This document shows, piece by piece, positions 32,090-42,793 of a stretch of DNA of 64,000 nucleotides; the stretch's first letter is position 1, and each line of letters begins with the position of its first letter. This stretch comes from Aricia agestis (lineage: Eukaryota > Arthropoda > Insecta > Lepidoptera > Lycaenidae), in contig NC_056420.1 in assembly GCF_905147365.1 (NCBI RefSeq), positions 3,358,001-3,422,000 on the forward strand, written 5' to 3'. A model generated the notes under the pieces. It was not told where the DNA came from. It made no database searches and worked only from the letters and a program-made list of their open reading frames with translations. Made by a program: the position numbers and the translations under genes.

Positions 32090-32406
32090 TTTTTTATGAA
32101 ATAAGGGGGCAAACGAGCAAACGGGTCACCTGATGGAAAGCAACTTCCGTCGCCCATGGACACTCGCAGCATAAGAAGAGCTGCAGGTGCGTTGCCGGCC
32201 TTTTAAGAGGGAATAGGTAAGGGGAGGGTAGGGAAGGAAAGGGAATAGGGGAGGGTAGTGAAGGGAGTAGGATAGGGGATTGGGCCTCCGGTAAACTCAC
32301 TCACTCGGCGAAACACAGCGCAAGCGCTGTTTCACACCGGTTTTCTGTGAGAACGTGGTATTTCTCCGGTCGAGCCGGCCCATTCGTGCCGGAGCATGGC
32401 TCTCAA
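32090..32406 (-). mobile_element. SINE-like element S1, copy 3
   Basis: Poly-T at 32089-32095, then the S1 body in reverse, ending at ggagcatggctctc (32390-32404). The 5' terminus is slightly short compared with the other copies. Confidence 0.77.
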
Positions 32407-32422
32407 ATTGCTATGTGCATTG

Positions 32423-32490
32423 TAGTAATGTAATGCATAATCTTTATCTTATCTTATCTGATAAGATAAAGATTATGCATTACATTACTA
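32423..32490. repeat. Perfect palindrome with GATA cores
   Basis: Arms of 31 bp (tagtaatgtaatgcataatc...) around a 6-nt loop. The centre holds several GATA/TATC motifs. Probably a foldback element remnant. Confidence 0.75.
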
Positions 32491-32708
32491 GCCTTATCTT
32501 ATCTGATATTTAAATTTAATCCAAAATGTATTAAAAATCCTTAAAAACACTGCGAGTGACCGAGGCGAGGTTATTATGTTATCGCCAAAGAATTATACAC
32601 TACATGACCATAGTAAAATAACATGACGCTCGCATCTCCGTTGCGCCAAAATTCGTGTATCGCGCGGGAACTTTTTTCCGGGATAAAAAGTATCGTATGT
32701 TCTTTCCC

Positions 32709-33300
32709 AGGACTCTGGAGTTCCGATGTCTTCCAGAGGGTGAGGCCAAGTCAGCTTCTAAGAAGCTTGATGTTCTTAACAGAGGGCAGTATATCCGATA
32801 CATCGCCTACGCCCTACAAGGCGCAGGTTCGGCCTCATATACCGGGGTGCTCAGGGTACGGTATGGGGATGCCGTCGCCCATTGCACTGAGTCCCCGAGA
32901 GGGTCGCGATGTGCAGTGTGCTCCTGTGCATCACGACAAAACGCAGTGGAATGGCCTAGAAGCAAGCCCCCATTGGGACCTCTGCTCGGCCTGGGGAGCG
33001 AGTAAAACGCTCCCATCGAGAAGAGTCTGCAGCCCACTAAGCAGACGTCTCCTGATGAAGTTGTGGTGTCGTACAGTTCCCGCGACTTCGTCAGGAAGCG
33101 GTGGCTAGGAGCACCGTAGAGTTCTTGTGGGTAGGGTCGTGACACACACCATCTTCGCCCGCGGCGAGTCCCACATATCCGCAGTGGAAGTCCCCATCCC
33201 CTGCGGAATGCGTCACAGCATTTCTTTACGTAAAAAAAAAAGGTTCGGCCTCATATGGAATGGAAATATGGAATCATCTCTGGGCAGGGGTGCCAAAATA
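32709..33300 (+). pseudogene. Jockey-type LINE RT fragment interrupted by another retroelement
   Basis: Before 32840 the frames read SKKLDVL and YKAQVRPH; after 33256 a frame reads NHLWAGVPKYQ. Together these follow the order of the RT thumb of Jockey-group LINEs (KKLGVL...LYKAQVRPHMEY..HLW.G..KYQ). Between them sits a 400-bp poly(A)-tailed insertion. The host fragment also has a frameshift and is only about 190 bp. Confidence 0.6.
32841..33240 (+). mobile_element. GC-rich retroelement insertion with 16-bp target duplication
   Basis: A 400-bp GC-rich segment ending in poly(A) (33231-33240) is flanked by an exact duplication aggttcggcctcatat (32825-32840 and 33241-33256). This is the signature of target-primed reverse transcription. 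The open frames inside are chance products of GC richness. It is probably a 5'-truncated LINE 3' end or a SINE; the family is not recognised. Confidence 0.8.
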
Positions 33301-34216
33301 CCAACGCGAGCCACTGAGGGGGCGGATGGGCGGCGGGCCACATGCGACCCGCGGGCCGCAGGTTGAGTATATAATATTATAGATCATGCTACAGACGATG
33401 ACGCCTTATTGGTATGTTGGCGACTGGCTGGATAGAAAAACTATTACCCCGCCTAAAACATAGTATTTTCTTGTAAAATATGCCGAGACGACCACATAAG
33501 GTTTACCCTCTGAAAAAGATATGAGATCTCATGAAGAACCAAGCTTCTGAATCTACGCGGCCTAACCCTACTGACACTAACTTAAACAAATTCTCACCCA
33601 GATTATTTATACTTTTCTTTCTATTTTGAAATCTTTTTCGTTTGTATGTCATAATATATTTATATTATTGTCAACTTATTATATTTTGTTACACAATTTG
33701 GCTCTCGAGAGAATACAGTTGTCGTTGCAGCTCATGGTGTATCATTATTCATTAATTATTACTTAGTTATTTTTATCTTCATTATACAGTCCCCTATCCA
33801 TCTCTCCCGTCGTTATCAGGTAGCTATTTAAACGTCATTGGAATATTATGTATGTCACCTATTTGCCCCTCAACTTCGTCTAGATTTCTTAAAAAATCGG
33901 TTCAGTGGTTTGGGCGTGAATAGGCATCAGACTGACAGACAGACATACATTTTCGCATTTATGATATTAGTATGGATTTGTCACGCGCCAGTACACCTTT
34001 GATACACTTATTAAGAGGAAATTTTCAAACATATATTGTATAATATTTTTATTTATTACTGCAATGTTTAAAATTTAGAATGCAGCACCAGCACAGACAG
34101 TAAACAAAAAGTTTTATTCTATGTACCTTTATAAACGTTTTTGTCAATATTCTGATATAATAAATATATGACGTGTCCAACCGGCAACCTTCAACACGTC
34201 AGTTTTTGGCATAAAG
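33301..34216. other. Intergenic DNA with a reverse Helitron end
   Basis: 33870-33976 carries, in reverse, cggtttgggcgtgaataggc ... cgcatttatgatattagtat, the 5' terminal region of the short Helitron family seen at 17593. A GC-rich scrap at 33300-33365 has no identity. No gene. Confidence 0.45.
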
Positions 34217-34520
34217 AATTATACCTAGCGGAATAGAGCAACCATAACTTATAATAGAGCAACAATCTCGAGCTGTCAAACGAAACCAAAATTGGTTTTT
34301 ATCTGTGTGAAAAATATGTGTACGTATACACTTACACAAGCATGATTGAACATAAATTGTATGAGATTAAATTGTCAACGTGCGGCACGTGCCGACTGGA
34401 CGTCAAAATATGAGTGCTGCTGTCATGTATCACACGTCTCGTTTTACCACGCAGTGTTACTGATAGTGACATCTCTCTTGCTCAGGCCTTTGTTTCTCTA
34501 TTCCGCTAGGTACATTAATT
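34217..34520. mobile_element. Foldback MITE, about 300 bp
   Basis: aattatacctagcggaatag at the left and ctattccgctaggtacatta at the right are inverted repeats. The interior has a cgtgcggcacgtgccg motif. No gene. Confidence 0.7.
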
Positions 34521-34796
34521 ATTAACTTTATGGTTTTTGGTCGGATTATTTATCGTAATAATATGTGCTAATAGTGTCCTCTGCTTTGACCTTTGCGTAC
34601 CTACATCATTGATTAGAAAAAGCAGATTGTTAATTTTGTAAAAAAATCTAGTAACGATCAAAGACATCTATTTAAACTGAGTAACAACAGTAACAAATAT
34701 ATTTTCGCCTGAATTAAATTTAAAACCGATAATGTTGCTAAAGCGTGGTTTTGCAACTGTTCTTTCGTGGCGATTTTCTCATTTCATGGGTTTATA

Positions 34797-35026
34797 TCTA
34801 TAATATATATAAAACTCAAAGGTGACTGACTGACATGGTGATCTATCAACGCACAGCCCAAACCACTGGACCGATAGGGCTGAAATTTGGCATGCAGGCA
34901 GATATTATGACGTAGCTAAGAAAGGATTTTGATCAATTCCACCTTCAAGGGGTTAAAATAGGGGTCATCCCCTATTTGTATATAATAATACTTCTTAACG
35001 CGAGCGAAGCCGCGGGCAAAAGCTCG
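34797..35026 (+). mobile_element. Short Helitron-like element
   Basis: tctataatatatataaaact followed by caaaggtgactgactgac, ending with the hairpin acgcgagcgaagccgcgggc and aaaagctcg. The CTAG end has become CTCG. A relative at 44346-45629 is split by a LINE. Confidence 0.6.
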
Positions 35027-36063
35027 TATATTTATCGTATATCGTATAATATTTTCTAGCCTAGTCTCTAAAGCCTGCCCCTCCGAATGATTTTTACGTT
35101 TTTCAATATAAAGTAAGTAAATAAAAATATCTAATACTTATTAATAATTTGGGTTAACAAAGTACTTGCTTGATTGGGTTACTTTAAATTTTTTTTATTT
35201 TATTATAAACTTCCGGTTAATAAACTTAATCGAAATTATATTTATTAAGTAGGTACTCAATATTGTATCGAATTCTAAAATTAAATTTTGATCACAGATT
35301 AACCGCCGTACTCAGAGACATTTAATTACGATTAACCTTCAATTTAATGGAGAGTTTGACAGATAATGTATGGAGCTTATGTCAAAATTTTGAATTAATT
35401 ACAATTAAGTAATTAATGTTCCACTCTGAGTGCGGTAGTTTGTCTTCATATCGACGGTGGAAAGGCAAAAGTTACCAAGCGCCATATTGCTATTTTTAAA
35501 TTTTACAGCAGTGCCTATTATAGATTAATTTTTTCTTAGAAAATTGGCTATCCAACGGATTTTTAAAGTTTTTTAATGCCTTTATAAATTATTTAAATAA
35601 AATAAAAAATTTATAATATTTTTATTCCGATGTTTAATTAATAGATTTACTTATTACTAATATAATATTATAACTATAGTAATCGCGCTTTTTGTTATAC
35701 AAATAGCGTGATTAAATGTAATAGTCAGGGTTCCCTAGAACATTTTTTTTTATATACTATCAAGCAAATAATTTTTGTGAGTAGCTTCATATTTGCGAAA
35801 AATCTTGAAACTGGTAGCTAACAGAGATGGAAAGGATTTCATACTTTGATTTGATGGTCCCAAAATATTATGGATTGTTCTATATTTGTAGGACAATGTT
35901 ACTCTTAAATTATATTACTATTAAGTATTAACCTATCAATATATAAAAAAATCTGCTGGTTAGGGTTCCGTAGTCAACCAAGTTTTGTTGATTACAGAAC
36001 CCTAAAACGGAACCCTAATAGTTATATAATTTAATTGAAAATGTATACGCCTATTATGTATAT

Positions 36064-36107
36064 GGGATTTTATTGTATAGGCGTATACGCCTATACAATA
36101 AAATCCC
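36064..36107. repeat. Perfect 44-bp palindrome at a LINE 5' junction
   Basis: gggattttattgtataggcg is followed by tata and then the exact inverse. The right half is LINE coding sequence; the left half is its inverted copy. Confidence 0.9.
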
Positions 36108-36440
36108 AGAAAATGTTCAAAATCTACCTTTAAACAAATTTAAAAAAGCAGTTAAAGAACGTTTGTGTGCTAAAGCGTATTATAAAGTCAACGATTTCTT
36201 CGAGGACAGCACACCTTGGGAATAGGGTGGCTCCATGCAGGTTACTTTTCTTTTATTTTTGTTACATAGATGTAAGCCATAACATTGTAATTTTCCATTT
36301 TTTTAGTAAAATATGGCCCCGTGCAAGTTTCTTACGCCGGTTCTTCTCGGCGGGGTAGTTCCCGAACCGGTGGTAGGCAACGTAGTTCCTTCGTTCGACT
36401 TTCAAAAAGTGTATCATGATACCCATTTTGAATAAAAAGA
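36064..36440 (+). mobile_element. CR1-group LINE 3' end (5'-truncated), with an inverted duplicate at its start
   Basis: Codes ENVQNL...FKKAVKERLCAKAYYKVNDF...TPW up to the stop near 36225, almost the C-terminus of the LINE at 27650-27841. Then comes the 3' UTR with the gccggttcttctcggcgggg hairpin and ccgaaccggtgg. Its first bases form a perfect 44-bp palindrome (36064-36107). Confidence 0.8.
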
Positions 36441-36906
36441 TATTTATTTATTTAATGAAATCGAATTAATACCGATGTTGTGATGATGTGATGTTTAATA
36501 AGTATAGAACATGAAATTTAAAGTCAAATTGAAGTACTTAAGCGATATAAAATTTACGTTTTGGGGTTAGGCTTGTGAGGGTCAGTCAAGACTCAAGAGC
36601 ACATCATGGTCAAAACCGAAAAAAACTTCAATCAACAAACAAAATATAACAATAGAGTTTGTTATCTATTTTATATTGGAGAAATTTGACAGTACCTATG
36701 TGGTAACTTTATGTGCTGTTATAATTCGTCTGGTGGAACGAAAGAAGCCACCGCTTAGAGTCCTCACCCTTAAGCGGCCGGACAAACTGTACTTTTACTT
36801 TGTACCCATTTCATTTTGACCGCGCGCGCGCTTGCTAGGGGGGCGCTAGGGTAATGTTTGTACACGGGCGCCACATAGGCTAGAGACGGCCCTGCCTTGT
36901 CGAACT

Positions 36907-37062
36907 GTAAATGCGAGGTGCTAGTGTAGATGTCAAATTTGTGTGATAGTGTGCGTTGTTATGATTCTTATATTTTTTTATTTAATAAATACTAATTAAT
37001 GTATTATTTACAAAATAAATGAGAAGACTTCAGACTTAAAATATGCTGACATATGAAGTTTT
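36907..37062. repeat. Dispersed segment with an inverted copy at 39779-39958
   Basis: atgcgaggtgctagtgtaga ... aataaatgagaagact recurs in reverse at 39779-39958 with roughly 90% identity by eye. No gene. Confidence 0.7.
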
Positions 37063-37682
37063 TTATTAAGTACAAAATTTCTTAAATTATATAACTATTA
37101 GGGTTCCGTTTTAGGGTTCTGTAATCAACAAAACTTGGTTGACTACGGAACCCTAACCAGCACATTTTTTTATATATTGATAGGTTAATACTTAATAGTA
37201 ATATAATTTAAGAGTAACATTGTCCTACAAATAGAACAATCCATAATATTTTGGGACCATCAAATCAAAGTATGAAATCCTTTCCATCTCTGTTAGCTAC
37301 CAGTTTCAAGATTTTTCGCAAATATGAAGCTACTCACAAAAATTATTTGCTTGATAGTATATAAAAAAAATTGTTCTAGGGAACCCTGACTATTACAATT
37401 AATCACGCTATTTGTAAAACAAAAAGCGCGATTACTATAGTTATAATATTATATTAGTAATAAGTAAATCTATTAATTAAACATCGGAATAAAAATATTA
37501 TAAAATTTTTATTTTATTTAAATAATTTATAAAGGCATTAAAAAACTTTAAAAATCCGTTGGATAGCCAATTTTCTAAGAAAAAATTAATCTATAATAGG
37601 CACTGCTGTAAAATTTAAAAATAGCAATATGGCGCTTGGTAACTTTTGCCTTTCCACCGTCGATATGAAGACAAACTACCGC

Positions 37683-38063
37683 CACAATAGACATAACTAC
37701 CAGTAGTTCGACTGCAAATAAACGGACAGGTTTCAATATCTGTCAAATTCGTCGGGTTTCACTAGGATTATGAACGGAATGTGCCTCGCGCTGGCTGATA
37801 TAATTTATTTTTAAATATTTAAAATAAAGATTTCAAAATTGGATTCTGTCAATTTTAATCGCATGTGCCAAAACACAAACAACATTACGACCAAAGAGGA
37901 ACACGTCCAGCGAATATGTCACAGTTTTAAATTCGTAGATTTGTTATTGTTGACGATGTTGTTATGTTAACAACCCTAGCAACGATTTTCGTCATAATAC
38001 GTCAAATTTAAAAATTTCAACATCAGTTCTAAGTCGACATACTCTATCATTCTGTCTACTCTG
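37683..38063. mobile_element. Short hAT-like element E, copy 2 (381 bp)
   Basis: cacaatagaca ... ctactctg with a 7-bp duplication ctaccgc on both sides (37676-37682, 38064-38070). The ends are imperfect inverted repeats. It sits only in the right arm of the long inverted repeat, so it arrived after that structure formed. Confidence 0.82.
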
Positions 38064-38355
38064 CTACCGCATAATAGTGGAACATTAATTACTTAAATGT
38101 AATTAATTCAAAATTTTGACATAAGCTCCATACATTATCTGTCAAACTCTCCATTAAATTGAAGGTTAATCGTAATTAAATGTCTCTGAGTACGGCGGTT
38201 AATCTGTGATCAAAATTTAATTTTAGAATTCGATACAATATTGAGTACTTAATAAATATAATTTCGATTAAGTTTATTAACCGGAAGTTTATAATTCACT
38301 GGTAAAATTTGACAAATTTTAATTAGTTTTGTGTAATCTCCCTTACAGTTATTTT

Positions 38356-39060
38356 TGACCGACTTCCAAAAAGGAGGAGGTAATACGTTCGGCTGTATGT
38401 ATCTTTTTTTTGTATGTTCAACGATTACTTAGCCGTTTGTGGTCCGATTTTCAAAATTCTTTTCGTGTTGTATAGGGTTTAACTCGAATTTGGTACCATG
38501 TTCACAAAAGTGGTAATCTAATGATGGGATCCTTGAGGAATCGAGGGGACAACTTGAAATTTGTATGGAAAGTGAAAGTATGGTTAGTGATTTCAATTTT
38601 TTCTGAAGTATTCGAGGCACATGCTACTAAAAAGAAAGACTTCACACCAGGTTATACCCTGGATCCGAAGGTACCCAACAGAACTTTTGAATCATTATAG
38701 ATACAGGTTCGGGGATTTTGGCGTTGTTTAAACCACTGAAAGCATAAGCCAATATATCAATTTGATTATTCATCATCATCACAATTATTATTATACCATG
38801 GGTCATCCGTCATCACATTATGACCCAATTAGTGGTACTTTTTGCATCGAAGCTGATGTTTTTGATGATTGTTTCGGTGTTTGTGGACCGATTTTCATAA
38901 TTCTTGTGTTGTTGTATATAACTCTATAACAATTACGAAATATCTGTATAACAATTTCGAAAGTGGTGATCTGATGATGGGATCTATATGCAGTTGAGGT
39001 AAATCCTTGAAATTTATTAAAACACAATATAGTGGTTAAGAAGTTGTTTCTAGTACTTAA
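38356..39060. repeat. Dispersed lepidopteran repeat (accgacttccaaaaaggagg family), two degenerate units
   Basis: Unit 1 starts gaccgacttccaaaaaggag at 38358 and continues with tttgtggtccgattttcaaa. Unit 2, at about 38870-39010, repeats tttgtggaccgattttcata and gtggtgatctgatgatggga. Pieces occur in reverse at 13255 and 40893 and forward at 2550. Confidence 0.6.
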
Positions 39061-39125
39061 CTTAAATAAATTATGTTACAAATAAGTGAAATTTCATACG
39101 AAGGTGGGGACACCTTGATGAGTAA

Positions 39126-39193
39126 TTCATGAGTTCTGTTCAGTGTCTCTGGGTCCATGGATGGACCCAGAGACACTGAACAGAACTCATGAA
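39126..39193. repeat. Perfect 33-bp-arm palindrome
   Basis: ttcatgagttctgttcagtg...gtccat, a GG centre, then the exact inverse. No coding role seen. Confidence 0.9.
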
Positions 39194-39365
39194 ACTTTAA
39201 TGATAAAAGTTTGGAAATTGCAGTATCGCTTAGATAACTGCAAGCATTTACCACAATTTCGCTTACAGTAACATAATGTGATTTGTGAATAGTTAACATT
39301 CGTAGTGGTTATTTACGCATAAAGCCTTATCTTGTAGATAACTAAAAAGAGTGAAATTATTATTC

Positions 39366-39749
39366 TTAACAAAAAATTTTAACCGACTTCCAAGGTGAAA
39401 ACAATAATAATGTTATTAACAAAAAGTATTAAATAACTCTTACTCTTTAATATTGCCTTTTTCAGAATTCGTCTAAATCTCAACTATTTCTGTACATACT
39501 ACAGTCTTCATTATTTTAAAGTCGGTACCAGGTAATTAAATCGTGAGTTCAGTCAATGTCAGAATATCTGAAACTTTTGGGACTGGTACCGACTTCAAAG
39601 TAATGTAGACTATAGTATGTACTTACAGTAATAGTTGAGATTTAGACGAATTCCGAAAAAGGCAATATTAAAGAGTAAGAGTTATTTAATACTTTTTAGT
39701 CCATATTATTATTGTTTTTACCTTGGAAGTCGGTTTTATTTTTTTGTTA
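39366..39749. mobile_element. Foldback element with arms of about 165 bp
   Basis: ttaacaaaaaattttaaccg...ccaaggt at the left is inverted as accttggaagtcggtttta...ttgttaa at the right. The arms meet around a loop of about 50 bp (39531-39581) flanked by gtcggtaccag/ctggtaccgac. Confidence 0.8.
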
Positions 39750-39989
39750 AAAATAATAATTTGTTTTATCGTTAACCATTATCAATCGTTCAATATTATG
39801 TCAGTATATTTTATTAGTCTAAAGTCTTCTCATTTATTTCGTAAATAATACATTAATTGGTATTTACTATTTATTAAATAAAAAATAATAAGAATCATAT
39901 CAACGCACACTATCACACAGATTTTACATCTACACTAGCACCTCGCATTTATGAACATTTGACAGTTTTATATTTTAATTTATTTCTAA

Positions 39990-40332
39990 TAAGGGCGGAT
40001 TCGACCAAACTGGAGTAAAATTTTACTCGAGTATAACTGTTTCCTGATCTAAGAGTAAGCTGGTTTTGCGTTTTTCCAACTTCTAATCCAAGAATGAGGT
40101 AATTACACGGGAGTAAATATTTACACGGGCTATTTTGGTGGAGGTGTTGCACAACAGGGTGTCAACTGTCACGGTCGGTGTCATTGTGAACTATAATTGA
40201 CATTTTATTTCATACTCTTTGAGTAACTTGGTAAAATGCAAACGATAATATCCTAGAGTAAATTAAAGGAGTAAAATTATTCTCATGATAGTTATACTCG
40301 TATAACTTCAAGTTAGGTCGAATCGGGCCTAA
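39990..40332. mobile_element. TIR element, about 340 bp
   Basis: gggcggattcgacc at the left and ggtcgaatcgggcc at the right are inverted. Subterminal ctcgagtataac and gttatactcgtataac also pair. No gene. Confidence 0.65.
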
Positions 40333-40377
40333 AAAGCATAAGAATTCCTACACGTTTATAACTATAATACAGTAGGC

Positions 40378-40605
40378 GCCCGCAACTCCGTTGCGCCAAA
40401 AATCGTTTATCGCGTTATCGCGCAGGAACCGTACATTTTTCCGGGATAAAAAGTATCCTATGTCCTTTCCCGGGACTAAGAGCATCTCCATACCTTTCAG
40501 CAAAATCGGTTAAGTGGTTAGGGCCTAAAGAGGTAGCATACAAACAAACAGACATATACCAGTCAGACAGACACACTTTCGCATTTATAATAATATTAGG
40601 ATGGA
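40378..40605. repeat. Dispersed repeat (ccgcaactccgttgcgcc family)
   Basis: From gcgcccgcaactccgttgcg to cacactttcgcatttataat with a tattagg end: a nearly complete copy. It lies just 3' of P450 gene B. Confidence 0.6.
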
Positions 40606-40678
40606 CATAGAATAATATATGTATATTTGGTATGGATAACTTTTTTAATTTAATTTAAAAAATATTTGATCACACTAT

Positions 40679-40848
40679 TCAGGCGTCTTTTTTCCTCGCG
40701 AGGAATTTTAGCTTGTATCCCTTGCGGGGACCAATAATGATCCTCCTCCAGTCGAAGGTCATATCCTGTTCCTCCGCCAACTCCACGCGGAACCTGGACA
40801 GCAGCTTCAGGATGCAGACCCTGGACTGGACCTTGGCGAAGCGCATAC
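40679..40848 (-). CDS. CYP6AE-like: P450 gene B, exon 2 (C-terminal)
   Basis: On the minus strand an AG acceptor (40849-40850) precedes GTATGCGCTTCG. Reading from the phase left by exon 1 gives GMRFAKVQSRVCILKLLSRF ... KKDA and a TGA at 40679-40681. This is the L-helix and C-terminal part of a CYP6 P450, nearly identical over its first 20 residues to exon 2 of gene A. Its codons are more GC-rich than its surroundings. No other P450 exon 1 lies between here and 50450, so it belongs to gene B. ATTAAA-like sequence lies about 25-35 nt downstream. The acceptor lacks a strong pyrimidine tract (ttatttcaag). Confidence 0.9.
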
Positions 40849-41289
40849 CTTGAAATAAAGTGAAAACTATGGTTTAAAAAAATACATACAGCCGAACGTA
40901 TAACCTCCTCCTTTTTGGAAGTCGGTTAAAAAGTGGAAAATACGACACGAGTGTGACTTGATAGGATCAATAGCAAATCTTTAGAACCGGTGACACATTA
41001 GGATTTTAAAATAAATAAAATTAAATTTTGAACGCGAGTGCCCGTCAGACTGGAACTCCAGTAGCCCTAGCACGGCCATCAGTAGAAATGCGAAAGTATA
41101 GACAAAATAATTATAATATCACATTGAACAGTAATTATTCTTTCCAGCGAGAGTTACATATCGAGTCAAAGTTAATATTTTGATATCATGTCAAGCAATT
41201 TAGGTACATTCTTTAGATGTGGAGTTTATAATTGTGTTTAGTGCGTAGAGAGTGTAGATTATTATTTGTACATAACGTTTGTGTGAAAC

Positions 41290-41636
41290 ATAATAATAAA
41301 GGGATATGAAGATTTTGGCCGACCTACTTTGTGTTTTTTCGCGTTCACGATTTTTTTTTTCAAAAATAGATAGCTAACATCAATACAAACAAAAAATAAT
41401 CTTAGAAAAAACCACGTAAAGAGTCGCATTTCGAAGATATGAGCTGCTAAAGTTTTACCAATTTAAGATATTGCAACTTAGGCAGCTCAAATCTTCGAAA
41501 TGTGACACCTTACGCGGTTTTGTCCAAGATTATTTTTTGTTTGTATTGATGTTAGCTATCCATTTTTGAAAAAAAACAACAGGACAGTAGGTCGGCCAGG
41601 CTCCATACAAAAATCTTCATAGTACCCCTTTAGTTT
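41290..41636. mobile_element. TIR/foldback element, about 345 bp
   Basis: aaagggatatgaagattttg and gccgacctac at the left are inverted at the right (gtaggtcggcc ... aaaatcttcatagtacccct). Internal arms (tcaatacaaacaaaaaataa and tcttcgaaatgtgac) pair too. Confidence 0.78.
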
Positions 41637-41719
41637 TTTACTAACAACCAATAGAAAATATAAGTTACAGTAATTAAATGTATGTACATAATATGAAATG
41701 CAGGCAAGTTATTATTAAA

Positions 41720-42680
41720 AGTAATATACATTATTCAAAGTAATCAGGCGATTGAATAAGATTGTCTAGGTCCGTTTCAGATGAAATACGTCGGCAGGGG
41801 AGCCCTTCTTTTTTGCGCAGGTAAACTTTCCCATGAGCTGTCCAGCAGTAAGCATATGCGTGCTTCATGCTAAATTCTCTTGCTAGGTAGTCCGTAGTAT
41901 AGTCTCTTGGTATTTTGGGTCAGACATTCTGTCACAAAAATTGGTTTCGACTCTCCTTCAATTTTTAAGTGTTTTGTGCATAATTTATTGGCTCTATTTA
42001 AGTACTTTGTTATATGATTTGAATAATGATAAAATTTTGTCTTTCTGGATAACGGTCGTAAAATCAACAATAATAGGTCTATTTTGTTCTTTTCTAGTTT
42101 TTAGACTGAAAATATCACGGATTTGTTGATCATCTATGCAAACATTGATTTCGTTACATAGCTAAGTTGTTACATAGATAAGCAGGTCCTGTTGAGTTTC
42201 CTTTTTTTGTATGGGAACATTTCTAACTTCTCTTCCTCTTCCTCTGACTTTTTTCCGTGTTTTTCTTATAGTGTTGCACCTGCTGTTCAAGGCATTTGAT
42301 ATATTTCATGTTGTTGAATGTTGATCCTCTCTGTCTCCATTTTAGATAGTCTGTCCTTCATGTCCACATATTGTTTTGAAATAAAATCCATAGATTGAAT
42401 AATGTCTGAATTTTGTTTTTGGATGCCATTTACAGTTTCTTGAAGTTCTCTCTTGTGGTTGAGCCATTAAGTCGATTGATTTCTTAATGTCTGACATGAA
42501 GACTGAGAATTCATCATCATGCGTCTTAACAATTTCTTTTTCAGAATTCATTGCCGATGCGTAATTGCTGCACGGGTCAGATTCCGTGACAGAGAATCTA
42601 GTGGTAGTAGGTGGTGGGGATCTGTAGAGCGGCATATTAATTGTTATTGTAGAAAGAGTATGTGCGCGGATGGTATTCGA
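41720..42680 (-). pseudogene. LINE ORF1 relic with FP-type C-terminal domain
   Basis: Minus-strand fragments in shifted frames. About 42342-42635 reads MPLYRSPPPTTTRFSVTESD and a following helix (FSVFMSDIKKSIDLMAQ). About 41870-42000 reads NRANKLCTKHLKIEGESKP then IFVTECLTQNTKRLYY. About 41730-41868 reads HAYAYCWTAHGKVYLRKKEG. This order matches the ORF1 of a lepidopteran LINE group whose C-terminus resembles the FP protein domain, probably a nucleic-acid-binding chaperone. The coiled-coil middle is shortened and frameshifted, so it is not functional. Confidence 0.65.
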
Positions 42681-42739
42681 GCTCGTTGTCGATTTGGTAC
42701 TGGGGGCGCCCTCTCTTGGATATAGAAGGCGTTCGCTTC

Positions 42740-42793
42740 ACTAAGTACTCTGTTATGAGATCGATCGATGGTCTCATAACAGAGTACCTAGTG
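42740..42793. repeat. Short hairpin
   Basis: gtactctgttatgaga and its inverse tctcataacagagtac (one-base offset) around gatcgatcgatgg. Probably a MITE remnant. Confidence 0.65.

Larger units (their letters stand above)
35204..38294. repeat. Very long inverted repeat, arms about 830 bp
   Basis: The left arm 35204-36034 is the inverse of the right arm 37082-38294, once the 388-bp insertion in the right arm (element E plus its duplication, 37683-38070) is set aside. The arms look about 97-98% identical by eye. The 1.05-kb spacer holds a LINE 3' end and AT-rich sequence. No gene frames. Transcription would give a long hairpin RNA. Confidence 0.85.

Noticed and set aside
32623..33366. Open frames of 161, 116 and 112 codons
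   Set aside because: They cross the boundary of a target-duplicated retroelement insertion. Only the short RT thumb words (SKKLDVL, YKAQVRPH, HLWAGVPKYQ) are meaningful.
40679..40848. Third P450 gene (orphan exon 2)
   Set aside because: Phase and sequence fit exon 1 at 50450-51788, which has no other exon 2, and no other exon 1 lies between them.
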